A stretch of 64,000 nucleotides of DNA from Myxococcales bacterium (lineage in GTDB: Bacteria > Myxococcota_A > Polyangia > Palsa-1104): NCBI GenBank assembly GCA_028287105.1, contig JAQBQH010000334.1, positions 1 to 64,000 on the forward strand, read 5' to 3'. The position numbers and the translations under genes are program-made. How positions within the stretch are numbered: position 1 is the stretch's first letter; each line of letters starts with the position of its first letter. The notes below the pieces were generated by a model. The model saw nothing but the letters and a program-made list of their open reading frames with translations. It was not told the origin of the DNA and did not search any database. Below, one piece after another: positions 48,208-57,061 of this stretch.

Positions 48208-51200
48208 CGCAGCTGCGCGAGCGCAGCCCGCGACCGGTCGACGCCCTCCTGCCAGCCGACTTCGGCGGCGAGCGCGTCGGCCTCCTTGAGCCAGGCGCGC
48301 GCGTCGACGACGCTGGCGCCGTTGGGATCGGCCAGCGCGATGAGCAGCTCCGCCGTCGTTCGCCGATCGCCGAGGCGACGCAGCTCGTCGACGGCCTGAC
48401 GGCGATGCTCCACGGCGTGCTGCGGCCAGCCGAGCTGCGAATGGATCTCCGCCAGGAACGCATGCACGCGGCCGCGCCCGACCGGCGTGTCGACGCGCTC
48501 GGCGTGACGAAGCGCGTGCAGCGCGTACGAGCGCGCGCCGGGGATGTCGCCGGCGCGGCGCGACAGATCGCCGAGCTGAAGCAGCATGCGCCAGAGCGGC
48601 TCGGGTCCGCGGTTGGCCTCGGGACCGTCGCCGGCGGTGACCAGCATGAGCCCTTCCCACAGCTCGCGCTCCGCCGCCGACCCGTCGCCGAGCCGCATCA
48701 GCACGTCGGACAGATCGAGGTACAGCTCCGCCAGCGTGCCCGCGTCGCCGCCGCCGAGCGACGCCTGCAGCGCCAGCGTCAGATGCTCCTTGGCGCCGTC
48801 GAGGTTCTGCCACTGCGCCGCCAGGCGGGCCAGCCCGCGTCGCGCCTGCACCTCGGCCCAGCGATCGCCGCGCGCCGCCGCCAGCTCGAGCGCCTCGCGC
48901 AGCACGTTCTCCGACGCCACCACCTCGCCGCGGTAGCGCAGCACCAGCGCCAGCTTGAGCGCCAGGCGGATCTGCGTGCGCTCGTCACCGGCGCCCTCGG
49001 TGAGCGCCTGCCGTCCGCGCTCGAGCGCCGCGCGATACCAGCGCACCGCCGAGTCGTCGTCGAAGCCCTGGCGCGCCGCATCGCCGGCGCGCTCGAGCAG
49101 CGCCACCCGCGACGACTCGTTGGCGCGATAGGCGTGATGCGCCACCACCACCGGCTCGGCGCCGCGCGTCTCGAGCAGCGACGCCAGCGTCGCGTGCAGC
49201 TGGCGGCGCCGGTCGTGCGGCACCGCGTCGTAGACCCGCTGCCGCAGCGTCGGCGACGCCACCTCGAGCCGCTGCTGCGTCGCGCGAATGAAGCCGTGCA
49301 GCGTCAGCTCCGCCAGCGCCCGTCCCACGTCGGTGAGCCCGGCCACTTGCGCCAGCACCGCGGTGGTCACATCGCCGCCGGCCACCGCCGCCGCCTCGAG
49401 CAGCGCCCGCGGCGCCTCCCCGAGACGCTCGAGACGCACACTGACGTCCTGCGAGGTCGTCGAGCCGTCGCCGCCGGCGAGCATACGCAGCTCCTCGACG
49501 ATGGCGAAGGGCACCCCGCCCGAGCGCTCGGCCACGCCCGGCGGCAGCGCCAGGTCGGCCAGCGCGCTCGAGTCGAGCGGCGGCAGGCGCACCACTTCGA
49601 CCTCGACGTCGACCACCTCGGCCCGCGTCGACGTGGCCAGCACCGTCGCTGCGCCGGGGTGGGTCACCAGGTCCGCCAGGATGCGCTGCGACGGCCCGTC
49701 ATAGCGATCGGCGTCCTCGAAGACCAGCGTGGCGTCGGCGCGGCGCAAGCGTCCCAGCGACGCGGCCACGCACTCCCGGCGCCGCACGTCGAGCGGCAGC
49801 TTCGACGCCGCGCCGCCGAACCCGAACAGCTCGCCCAGGCCCGCGCGATCCTGCGGATACTCGGCGGTTGCGCGATCCAGCTCGTCGCGCGTCGGCCGCT
49901 CGGACAGCGCCAGGAGCTGCGTCAGCGCGCGCCGAATCGGATACCAGGGCGTCGTCGCGCCCGACGGATCGGCGCCGGCCACCACCACCTTGCGGAAGCG
50001 CCCCTCCTCGCGCGCCACCCACGCGTCGACCACGGCGGTCTTGCCGACCCCCGGGTCACCGACGAGCAGCAGCGCCTCGCGGTCGAGCCCTTCGAGCCGC
50101 TCGAGCACGTTGTCGCGACCGACGAGCGGCAGCGGCAGCCGCGGCACGCGCTGCTCGACCGGCCCGGTGATGGCCGCCTGCACCGTCGCGAAAGAGCCGG
50201 TCGGCCGCAAGACCGCGCCGCACTCGGGACAGAAGCGCGCCGTCCCCGGCAGCGCGGTCCCACACTGCTGGCAGCGCTCGCCCGACATGCCGCGCACGGC
50301 GGCCTCGATCGCCGCCTTCATCTCCGACGCCGAGCGGAAGCGGTTGTCGCGATTCTTCTCGAGCGCCTTCATGCAGACCAGCTCGAGCGCCTTGGGCAGG
50401 CTCAGGTCGGGCCGTCGCAGCTGCGGCGGCTGCGGCGGCTGGTTGAGGTGCGACATGAGCACGTCGATGAGCGGCCCGTCCGACGCGAACGGCCGCGTGC
50501 TGGTCATCGTCTCGTAGAGCACGATGCCGGCCGCGTACAAGTCGGAGCGCGCGTCGAGCTCCTCGCCGCGGATCTGCTCCGGGCTCATGTAGTCGGGCGT
50601 GCCGCAGACCGCGCCCTTGGAGGTGACGCCGTGATCGGCCTCGCCGCGCAACTTGGCGATCCCGAAGTCGAGCACCTTGACGTGCTCTTTGCCGGTCCGC
50701 AGCGTCTCGATGAAGATGTTCTCGGGCTTGAAGTCGCGATGCACCACGCCGGCCGCGTGTGCTTCGTCCAGCGCCGCCAGCGCCTGACCGAGGAGATCGC
50801 AGATGCGCGGCGGCGACAGCGGCGGCTCGTCGGCGATGATCTGCGCGAGGTTCCGCCCCCGCAACAGCTCCATGACCAAAAAGAGTGTGCCGGTGTCGGA
50901 CTGCCCGAAGTCGAGCACCTGGATGGTGTTCGGATGGCGCAGCCGCGACGCCGCCCGCGCCTCGGTCTGGAAGCGCTTGAGCGTCTGCGCGTCACCCGAC
51001 ACCTCGGGGTTGAGCAGCTTGACCGCGACCTGCGCGTCGAGCGACAGGTGGTCGGCGCGATAGACGCGCCCCATGGCGCCGACGCCAATGAGCTCCGTGA
51101 TGTGATACTTGGCGTTGAGCGTCGTCCCGACGTAAGGATCGCCGGGCTCGATATAGGCTTGGCTGACGTCCGCCCCGCAGCTGGGACAGTGCCTGTGGCT

Positions 51201-51266
51201 GTCCCAACAGGCAGCCGCGCAGGCAGGGCATCTTTTCACGAGCAAATTGTACACGGGAATCATCAT
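48204..51266 (-). CDS. Ser/Thr protein kinase with zinc ribbons, ATPase and TPR domains
   Basis: A 1020-residue cytoplasmic kinase. Zinc ribbon at 13-30 (CPAC, CPSC), kinase domain about 54-325 with K83 in VAVKLL, HRDFKPEN at 176-183 and DFG at 200-202, second zinc ribbon at 332-349 (CQQC, CPEC), then an AAA/NACHT-like ATPase with Walker A GDPGVGKT (403-410) and Walker B LVFEDAD, and TPRs from about 740 to the end. The layout resembles regulatory kinases of Myxococcota. ATG 51266 is the first of two adjacent Met. No extracytoplasmic domain is seen. Confidence 0.92.
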   Translation of the reverse strand: MMIPVYNLLVKRCPACAAACWDSHRHCPSCGADVSQAYIEPGDPYVGTTLNAKYHITELIGVGAMGRVYRADHLSLDAQVAVKLLNPEVSGDAQTLKRFQTEARAASRLRHPNTIQVLDFGQSDTGTLFLVMELLRGRNLAQIIADEPPLSPPRICDLLGQALAALDEAHAAGVVHRDFKPENIFIETLRTGKEHVKVLDFGIAKLRGEADHGVTSKGAVCGTPDYMSPEQIRGEELDARSDLYAAGIVLYETMTSTRPFASDGPLIDVLMSHLNQPPQPPQLRRPDLSLPKALELVCMKALEKNRDNRFRSASEMKAAIEAAVRGMSGERCQQCGTALPGTARFCPECGAVLRPTGSFATVQAAITGPVEQRVPRLPLPLVGRDNVLERLEGLDREALLLVGDPGVGKTAVVDAWVAREEGRFRKVVVAGADPSGATTPWYPIRRALTQLLALSERPTRDELDRATAEYPQDRAGLGELFGFGGAASKLPLDVRRRECVAASLGRLRRADATLVFEDADRYDGPSQRILADLVTHPGAATVLATSTRAEVVDVEVEVVRLPPLDSSALADLALPPGVAERSGGVPFAIVEELRMLAGGDGSTTSQDVSVRLERLGEAPRALLEAAAVAGGDVTTAVLAQVAGLTDVGRALAELTLHGFIRATQQRLEVASPTLRQRVYDAVPHDRRRQLHATLASLLETRGAEPVVVAHHAYRANESSRVALLERAGDAARQGFDDDSAVRWYRAALERGRQALTEGAGDERTQIRLALKLALVLRYRGEVVASENVLREALELAAARGDRWAEVQARRGLARLAAQWQNLDGAKEHLTLALQASLGGGDAGTLAELYLDLSDVLMRLGDGSAAERELWEGLMLVTAGDGPEANRGPEPLWRMLLQLGDLSRRAGDIPGARSYALHALRHAERVDTPVGRGRVHAFLAEIHSQLGWPQHAVEHRRQAVDELRRLGDRRTTAELLIALADPNGASVVDARAWLKEADALAAEVGWQEGVDRSRAALAQLR

Positions 51267-51374
51267 TATGGGTGCGCCTTGACAACAACGCCGCGTATCT
51301 GCTAGATCCTCCGCTCCTTCAGTCAGTGGGCAGTGGGACTGCGTTGGGATTGTTAAAGCTTTCCGGGATTTTCC

Positions 51375-51446
51375 TGGGGCGTCGACAAGCGGTAAGTCAC
51401 GGGGTTTTGGTCCCCGCATTCGTAGGTTCGAATCCTACCGCCCCAA
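51375..51446 (+). tRNA. tRNA-Gln (anticodon TTG)
   Basis: A cloverleaf can be built: acceptor TGGGGCG (51375-51381) with CGCCCCA (51439-51445) and discriminator A; anticodon stem CGGGG/CCCCG around the loop TTTTGGT, giving anticodon TTG (reads CAA, Gln); T arm GTAGG-TTCGAAT-CCTAC. The CCA end is not encoded. It is 22 bp upstream of prs and may be in the same transcript. Confidence 0.93.
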
Positions 51447-51468
51447 CGAAGAAGAACTAGGACGACGG

Positions 51469-52413
51469 ATGATCAAGGCGCTCACCATCTTCAGCGGCAA
51501 CGGCAATCGCGACCTCTCGGACGCGATCTGCCGCGCCGTGGAAGTGCGGCCCGGCCAGGCCGAGGTGACCACGTTCTCCGACGGTGAGCTCTTCGTCGAG
51601 ATCGGCGAGAACGTACGCGGCGTCAACTGCTTCGTCGTGCAGTCGACCTGCTCGCCCACGAACACGAACTTGATGGAGCTGCTCATCATGATCGACGCGC
51701 TCAAGCGCGCGTCGGCGGGCTCCATCGTCGCGGTGATGCCGTACTTCGGCTATGCGCGCCAGGATCGCAAGGTCAAGCCGCGCACCCCGATCAGCGCCAA
51801 GCTGGTGGCCGACCTCCTCACCACCGCCGGCGCCGACCGGGTCCTCACGGTCGACCTGCACGCCGGTCAGATCCAGGGTTTCTTCGACATCCCCGTCGAC
51901 CACCTGTACGCGATGCCGGTCATGATCGACCACATGCGCCAACACCACCTCGGCAAGGACACGGTCATCGTGTCGCCCGACGCCGGCGGTGTGGAGCGCG
52001 CGCGCGCGTACTCGAAGCGCCTCAACTCGACCCTCGCCATCGTCGACAAGCGCCGCGAAAAGGCGAACGTGTCGGAGGTGATGAACATCATCGGCGAGGT
52101 CAAGGGCAAGGACGCCATCATCGTCGACGACATCATCGACACCGCCGGCACGCTGACCCAGGCGGCCCGCGCGCTCACCGAAGCGGGCGCCCGCTCGGTC
52201 TCGGCCTGCTGCTCGCACGGCGTGCTCTCGGGCCCGGCCATCGAGCGCATCGAAAAGTCGCCGCTGTCGGAGCTGGTCATCACCGATACGATTCCGCTCC
52301 GCCCCGAGGCGAAGGCCTGTCCCAAGATCAAGCAGCTCTCGGTCGCGCGCATCCTCGGCGAAGCGATCAAGCGCATCCACCACGGCGACTCGATTTCGAG
52401 TTTGTTCATTTAA
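51469..52413 (+). CDS. prs: Ribose-phosphate pyrophosphokinase, complete
   Basis: 314 residues. [16 protein letters not shown], the flexible-loop region [34 protein letters not shown]-like and the PRPP-binding [13 protein letters not shown] are all present, so this is the housekeeping enzyme (class I). First of the cluster prs-rplY-pth-rpsF-rpsR-rplI. Compared with the partial paralog at the left end, it has the standard SDGE in place of SNEN. Confidence 0.97.
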   Translation: MIKALTIFSGNGNRDLSDAICRAVEVRPGQAEVTTFSDGELFVEIGENVRGVNCFVVQSTCSPTNTNLMELLIMIDALKRASAGSIVAVMPYFGYARQDRKVKPRTPISAKLVADLLTTAGADRVLTVDLHAGQIQGFFDIPVDHLYAMPVMIDHMRQHHLGKDTVIVSPDAGGVERARAYSKRLNSTLAIVDKRREKANVSEVMNIIGEVKGKDAIIVDDIIDTAGTLTQAARALTEAGARSVSACCSHGVLSGPAIERIEKSPLSELVITDTIPLRPEAKACPKIKQLSVARILGEAIKRIHHGDSISSLFI

Positions 52414-52439
52414 AGCAAGGCATCTGAAAGGACGCGATC

Positions 52440-53174
52440 ATGGAAGTCGGAAAGCTCAACGTCGAATATCGGAACGACACCGGCAAGTCGGCAGTCCGCC
52501 GCCTGCGCAACTCGGGAAAAATCCCTGCGATCGTCTACGGCCCCGGCAAAGAGCCGATGGCGCTGACGGTCGACCCGACGGCGCTCGTCAAGTCGCTCGA
52601 TCCGGTCAAGAAGACCAACACGGTGCTGACGCTGACGGTCGAGGGTGCTCCCGCCGACGGTGACGGCTCCCTGACGGTCATGCTCCGCGACTTCCAGAAG
52701 GACGCGCTCCGCGGCCAGCTGACGCACGCCGATTTCGTGCGCGTCGATCTGACCAAGCCCGTCCACGCGACCGTGCCGATCGTTCTCGTCGGCAAGGCCG
52801 AGGGCGTCAAGCTCGGCGGCATCATGCACCAGGTCATCCGCGTGCTGCCGATCTCGTGCACGCCGGACAAGATCCCCACCAAGCTCGAAGTCGACGTCAC
52901 GGCCCTCGGGATGAACGAGGCCATTCACGTCAGCGACCTGAAGCTCGGCGAAGGCGTCAAGCCGCTCGCCGACGGTGGCTCGACGATCTGCGCAGTCACG
53001 GCGCCGAAGGTCGAGAAGGAAGTGGCTCCGGTCGCGGCAGCAGAAGGCGCAGTCCCGGCCGAGGGCGCTGCGGCTCCCGCGGAAGGCGCTGCGGCAGCTC
53101 CGGCAGCAGGCGCCAAGGGCGCGGCTCCGGCAGCAGGCGGCGACAAGAAGGCGCCTGCGAAAGACAAGAAGTAG
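52440..53174 (+). CDS. rplY: 50S ribosomal protein L25/general stress protein Ctc
   Basis: A 5S rRNA-binding protein of the long (Ctc) type: N-terminal L25 barrel (GKSAVRRLRNSGKIPAIVYG) and C-terminal beta domain (KAEGVKLGGIMHQVIR, AIHVSDLKLGEGV). After KVEKEV a tail of about 55 residues consists of Ala, Gly, Pro, Glu and Lys in short repeats (GAAAPAEGAAAAPAAG). Total 244. Between prs and pth, the usual order. Confidence 0.95.
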   Translation: MEVGKLNVEYRNDTGKSAVRRLRNSGKIPAIVYGPGKEPMALTVDPTALVKSLDPVKKTNTVLTLTVEGAPADGDGSLTVMLRDFQKDALRGQLTHADFVRVDLTKPVHATVPIVLVGKAEGVKLGGIMHQVIRVLPISCTPDKIPTKLEVDVTALGMNEAIHVSDLKLGEGVKPLADGGSTICAVTAPKVEKEVAPVAAAEGAVPAEGAAAPAEGAAAAPAAGAKGAAPAAGGDKKAPAKDKK

Positions 53175-53198
53175 TCACCCGTTCGCGGTGCTCGGCTC

Positions 53199-53753
53199 GT
53201 GTTCCTCGTCGTCGGACTAGGCAATCCCGGGGACGAGTACGAGCATACGCGTCACAACATCGGCTTCATGGTGGTCGACGAGCTGGCCCGTCGCTGGAAG
53301 GCGGCGGGCTGGCGAGACAAATTCGGAGGTGAGATCGCGCAGGCGAAGGACATCGTGGTGCTCAAGCCCCAGGAGTACATGAACGTCTCGGGTCAGTCGG
53401 TGCAGCGAACCCAGGCGTTCTACAAGGTCGAGCCGAGTCAGACGATCGTCGTTCATGACGAGATCGACCTGCCCTTCGGCAAGATTCGAGTCAAGGTGGG
53501 CGGCGGACACGGTGGGCACAACGGGCTGCGATCGATCATCCAGGCAACAGGAGACGCCTTCGTTCGGATTCGCTGCGGAGTCGGCAAACCGGACGGCGGC
53601 AAAGAAAAGGTTACCGGCCACGTACTCGGTGGCTTCAGCAAGGTAGAGAAAACTGAATTGCCGTTCTTGATCGGCGGAGCGGCAGACGCGGTGCAGCTGG
53701 TTCTGGAAAAGGGACCGACGGTCGCGATGAACAAAGTAAACGCTGATCGGTGA
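53199..53753 (+). CDS. pth: Peptidyl-tRNA hydrolase
   Basis: Pth frees tRNA from dropped-off peptidyl-tRNA. 184 residues; VGLGNPGDEYEHTRHNIGF contains the catalytic His, with Asp in HDEIDLPFGKIRVK and GGHGGHNGLRSI. GTG start 53199, 24 bp after rplY. Confidence 0.96.
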   Translation: MFLVVGLGNPGDEYEHTRHNIGFMVVDELARRWKAAGWRDKFGGEIAQAKDIVVLKPQEYMNVSGQSVQRTQAFYKVEPSQTIVVHDEIDLPFGKIRVKVGGGHGGHNGLRSIIQATGDAFVRIRCGVGKPDGGKEKVTGHVLGGFSKVEKTELPFLIGGAADAVQLVLEKGPTVAMNKVNADR

Positions 53754-53764
53754 ACCACCTCGTT

Positions 53765-53786
53765 CCGGGCTCTTAGAGGGACCCGG
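53765..53786 (+). promoter_or_regulatory. rpsF: Hairpin in the leader of rpsF
   Basis: CCGGG (53765-53769) pairs with CCCGG (53782-53786), and inside it CTC pairs with GAG around TTA, leaving a small GGA bulge on the 3' side. It ends 28 bp before the rpsF ATG. S6 and S18 mRNA leaders in many bacteria carry a bulged hairpin bound by the S6:S18 complex. The position fits, but I cannot confirm the consensus, so autoregulation is a guess. Confidence 0.35.
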
Positions 53787-53814
53787 GGCAAACCCAAGAG
53801 GGAGCGAACAAGAC

Positions 53815-54327
53815 ATGCAATCGATGCGAGACGAACCCGGTACGCAGCGCGAATTCGAAACCATCTTCATCCTGCGACCCGACACCAACCAGGACGGCAT
53901 CCAGCTGGTCAACACGCGCGTCAAGGGCGTGATCGAGCAGCTCGGCGGCCGCGTCCTCAAGCTGGACAATTGGGGCAAGCGCAAGCTCGCCTACGAGGTC
54001 AAGAAGCAGCTCAAGGGCATCTACCTCTACTGGCAGTACCTCGGCTCCACCGGCGTGGTCGAAGAGATCGAGCGTAACCTCCGCATGCTCGACCAGGTCA
54101 TCCGTTACTACACCGTCAAAGTCGACGAGAACGTCGACCCGACGGCCAAGCCGGCCGCCATCGACGACGAGACGTTCAACAAGGCCGCCTCGACGGTGCC
54201 GGACGAGGAAGAGCTCGCCACGGGCGCTGCGCAGCTGCCGCGCTTCGAAGAAGACGACATCCCGGATCTCGACGATGAGTTCCTGCCGGTGCTCGACAAC
54301 GATCTGCCGATCAAGGGGAAGGAATAA
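53815..54327 (+). CDS. rpsF: 30S ribosomal protein S6
   Basis: S6 binds S18 in the 30S platform. Core: REFETIFILRPDTNQDGIQ, GKRKLAYEVKKQLKGIYLY, RMLDQVIRYYTVK. Length 170 against ~100 in E. coli, because of an acidic tail of about 60 residues ending DNDLPIKGKE. Start ATG 53815 (a second Met at codon 4 is possible). Confidence 0.95.
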   Translation: MQSMRDEPGTQREFETIFILRPDTNQDGIQLVNTRVKGVIEQLGGRVLKLDNWGKRKLAYEVKKQLKGIYLYWQYLGSTGVVEEIERNLRMLDQVIRYYTVKVDENVDPTAKPAAIDDETFNKAASTVPDEEELATGAAQLPRFEEDDIPDLDDEFLPVLDNDLPIKGKE

Positions 54328-54330
54328 GCC

Positions 54331-54639
54331 ATGATGCCCGAGACTGAAAGCAGCGAAGGTCGCGGAGGTCGTGGTGCACGCGGCGACAAGGACAAGAAGG
54401 GCAAGGACGCGCGCAAGCGCGGCTTCGCGCGCCGCAAGGTGTGCCGCTTCTGCGCCGACAAGAACGTCTCCATCGACTACAAAGATCCGCAGACGCTGAA
54501 GTACTTCATCACCGATCGCGGCAAGATCATTCCGCGTCGCATCAGCGGCAACTGCGCGACCCATCAGCGCAAGGTCGGAACGGCGATCAAGCGGGCGCGT
54601 ATGATTGCGCTCATGCCGTTCACGGTCACCGGAAAGTAG
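54331..54639 (+). CDS. rpsR: 30S ribosomal protein S18
   Basis: 102 residues. Core with [17 protein letters not shown], Cys pair plus CATHQRKV, as in zinc-binding S18, then [18 protein letters not shown] and [11 protein letters not shown]. The N-terminal ~30 residues are Gly/Arg/Lys-rich. 3 nt after rpsF. Confidence 0.95.
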   Translation: MMPETESSEGRGGRGARGDKDKKGKDARKRGFARRKVCRFCADKNVSIDYKDPQTLKYFITDRGKIIPRRISGNCATHQRKVGTAIKRARMIALMPFTVTGK

Positions 54640-54648
54640 AGGACGCCC

Positions 54649-55104
54649 ATGGCAATGCAGGTCATTTTGAAAGAGGACGTCCACAACCTCGGCAAGGCCG
54701 GCGAGCTGGTGAAGGTCAAGCCGGGGTTCGGGCGCAATTTCCTGATTCCCCAGGGCAAGGCGATCGTGGCCACGGCCGCGAACGTCAAGCAGATCGAGCA
54801 CGAGAAGAAGGTCATCGCCGCCAAGCAGGCGACGCTCTCGAAGGACGCACAGGCGGTTGCCGACAAGCTCGGCAGCGTCGAGGTGCAGATCGAGCGTCAG
54901 GCAGGCGAAGAGGACAAGCTCTTCGGCTCCGTCACCGGTCGCGACATCGCTGACGCGCTCAAGGAAAAGGGCGTCACGATCGACCACCGCAAGATCGTCA
55001 TGGGCGAGCCGATCAAGACGATCGGCTACCACACGCTCGACATCAAGCTCGGCAGCAACGTGACGGGCAAGATCAAGGTCGTCGTCGTTCCGAAGACCGC
55101 CTAG
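54649..55104 (+). CDS. rplI: 50S ribosomal protein L9
   Basis: 151 residues. N-terminal domain MQVILKEDVHNLGKAGELV, PGFGRNFLIPQGKA, long connecting helix, C-terminal domain with DKLFGSVTGRDIADAL. Start ATG 54649 with GAGG upstream; MAMQ could also start at the second Met. Convergent with the rhodanese gene. Confidence 0.96.
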   Translation: MAMQVILKEDVHNLGKAGELVKVKPGFGRNFLIPQGKAIVATAANVKQIEHEKKVIAAKQATLSKDAQAVADKLGSVEVQIERQAGEEDKLFGSVTGRDIADALKEKGVTIDHRKIVMGEPIKTIGYHTLDIKLGSNVTGKIKVVVVPKTA

Positions 55105-55129
55105 CTCGTCGCTGCTCGCGTCCCCCGCC

Positions 55130-55519
55130 TCAACCCTTCTCCACCGGCAACTTCAGCTTTTCCCAACCGGCGATCCCCGCCGGCATCACGAACACGTTCT
55201 TGTAGCCCAACTTGACGGCGCGCCCGGCGCCTTCATGACAGGCCGTTCAATGCGGGTTGGCGCAGTAGAAGATGAGCGTCGCCGTCTTGTCGGCGGGGAG
55301 CTCCTTGGCGTCGTACTCCGAAGGATGCACCCACTTCGCGCCGGGCACGTGCGACTTTTCCCAACGCTCCTTGGCGTTGTTGTCGAACACGTACACGTTC
55401 TTCTGCTTGAGCTTCGACATGACTTCTTGCGGAGTCATCTCGCCGAAACCCTCGCCCGCGCGCGCGACCATCGGCACGACGGACGCGATCAAAAAGGCCG
55501 CTGCCAGAATCGTTTTCAT
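55130..55519 (-). CDS. Secreted rhodanese-like protein with in-frame UGA, candidate selenoprotein
   Basis: Start ATG 55519. Signal peptide MKTILAAAFLIASVVPMVARA, then a single rhodanese domain: MTPQEVMSKLKQKNVYVFDN, SHVPGAKWVHPSEYD, TLIFYCANPH. Codon 91 is TGA (55249-55247). The same frame continues for 38 more codons, TACHEGAGRAVKLGYKN, VFVMPAGIAGWEKLKLPVE, to a normal stop at 55130-55132. That continuation is exactly the missing C-terminal part of the domain. The UGA stands in CANPH-x-TACH, where relatives, as I recall, have Cys. Hence either Sec (129-aa product), a recent nonsense mutation, or a sequence error. Confidence 0.72.
55214..55249 (-). promoter_or_regulatory. SECIS-like hairpin just 3' of the in-frame UGA
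   Basis: On the mRNA, GGCGC at nucleotides 16-20 after the UGA pairs with GCGCC at 26-30 around the loop CGGGC (55231-55217). A competing outer pairing ACGGC/GCCGU also exists directly after the UGA. Bacterial SECIS elements lie in this distance range and carry G in the apical loop. The GC-rich background makes chance hairpins common. Confidence 0.4.
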
Positions 55520-55562
55520 GTCTCTCAGCGTAGCAGCAAACTGCTACAGTTCACCTCCTCCA

Positions 55563-56978
55563 ATGCAATTCGCAGCAACGCAAGAGAGCTCGCGCCCGAC
55601 GCCGCCGCACAGCCAGGAAGCCGAGGAATCGGTCATCGGCGGCATCCTCGTGCACGCGCGTAAGTTCAACGACGTCGCGGAGTTTCTCGTCCCCGACGAC
55701 TTCTACCATCCGGCGCTGCGCGCCATCTTCGAAGCGATGGTGGAGCTCGACTCATCGTCGAAGCCGATCGATGCCCTGACCGTCGTCGAGCAGATGCGCG
55801 CGCTCGAGACCTTCGAGAAGCTGCGCGCCTTCAACAGCGCCGATTACCTCACCGAGCTGATGTCGAAGATCGTGACCGCCGAGAACATCGGCTATCACGC
55901 GCGCATCATCCGCGGCAAGGCGACGGCGCGGCGACTGGTCGAGGCCTGCCGCGAGATCGCGGCGCGCGGCTACGGCGAGTACGGCGACGTCGACGAGTAC
56001 ATCGACGCGGCCGAGCGCGAGATCTTCGAGATCGCGTCGCGCTCGCAGAAGCAGTCGTTCGAGCCGATCAAGCAGATCCTCTACACGACCATCAAGGCGC
56101 TCGAGAAGCGCTACGAGCGCAAGCAGGCCGTCACCGGCGTGCCGACGGGCTACCACAAGCTCGACGCGATGACCGCCGGCATGCAGCCGGGCGACCTCGT
56201 CATCATCGCGGCCCGCCCGTCGATGGGTAAGACGTCGTTCGTCATGAACATGGTGCTCAACGCCGCCATGCAGAAGGATCCAGCGACGGGCAAGCACCCC
56301 TTCCCCGCGCTCGTCTTCTCGCTCGAAATGTCGAAGGAGTCGCTCTGCGAGCGTCTCCTGTGCTCCGAGGCACGCGTCGACTCGATGAAGCTGCGCGGCG
56401 GCTTTCTCGAGACCAAGGACTGGATTCGCATCACCACCGCCGCCGGCAAGCTCGCCGAGGCGCCCATCTTGATCGACGACTCGGGCTCGCCGACGCTGCT
56501 CGAGATCCGCGCCAAGGCGCGTCGCTGGCGCGCCGACAACAACCTGTTCTACGGCGACCACGAGCAGATGGGCGTCATCGTCATCGACTATCTGCAGCTC
56601 GTGCAGGGTCGCGCGACCAAGGACGACAATCGCCAGCGTGAAATCTCCGAGATCAGCCGCGGGCTCAAGGCGCTGGCCAAGGAGCTGCGCGTCCCGGTCA
56701 TCGCGCTCTCGCAGCTGAACCGCTCCTTGGAGTCACGCGCCGACAAGCGGCCGATGCTCTCGGACCTTCGCGAGTCGGGCGCCATCGCGCAGGACGCCGA
56801 CGTCATCGCCTTCATCTACCGGGACGAGGTCTACTCCAAGGACGAATGCAAGGAGGAGGACAAGGGCGTCGCCGAGATCATCATCGGCAAGCAGCGTAAC
56901 GGGCCAACCGGACACGTCCGCCTCGCCTTCCTCAATATGTACACGCGCTTCGAAAACATCGCCGAAGGCCGCGACTAG
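55563..56978 (+). CDS. dnaB: Replicative DNA helicase DnaB
   Basis: 471 residues. N-terminal domain (HSQEAEESVIGGILV), linker helix, and RecA-like domain with Walker A ARPSMGKTS at about 217-225, FSLEMSKESL, Walker B VIVIDYLQL and SQLNRSLE. Start ATG 55563; no clear Shine-Dalgarno. No intein. Usually directly after rplI; here the rhodanese gene is inserted antisense between them and divergent from dnaB by 43 bp. Confidence 0.96.
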   Translation: MQFAATQESSRPTPPHSQEAEESVIGGILVHARKFNDVAEFLVPDDFYHPALRAIFEAMVELDSSSKPIDALTVVEQMRALETFEKLRAFNSADYLTELMSKIVTAENIGYHARIIRGKATARRLVEACREIAARGYGEYGDVDEYIDAAEREIFEIASRSQKQSFEPIKQILYTTIKALEKRYERKQAVTGVPTGYHKLDAMTAGMQPGDLVIIAARPSMGKTSFVMNMVLNAAMQKDPATGKHPFPALVFSLEMSKESLCERLLCSEARVDSMKLRGGFLETKDWIRITTAAGKLAEAPILIDDSGSPTLLEIRAKARRWRADNNLFYGDHEQMGVIVIDYLQLVQGRATKDDNRQREISEISRGLKALAKELRVPVIALSQLNRSLESRADKRPMLSDLRESGAIAQDADVIAFIYRDEVYSKDECKEEDKGVAEIIIGKQRNGPTGHVRLAFLNMYTRFENIAEGRD

Positions 56979-57061
56979 CGCCTTCCCGCTCCTCCCCTCC
57001 GCCACCGCACGCGTAGTTTCTTCCCGCTAGGTCGTATCAGCGCACACAAGGTATGACTTAA

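Noticed and set aside
47150-48210. Cys-rich repeats as a CRISPR-like array
   Set aside because: Repeats are protein-coding, irregular and codon-phased; no constant repeat/spacer pattern. No CRISPR array or cas gene is seen anywhere in the window.
48405-51305. 966-aa plus-strand frame antisense to the kinase
   Set aside because: Arg/His/Leu-rich without domains; the kinase on the other strand has full motifs.
55272-55562. N-terminal extension of dnaB to 55272
   Set aside because: It lies antisense to the rhodanese gene, and DnaB starts normally near MQFAATQESS with HSQEAEES at the usual distance.
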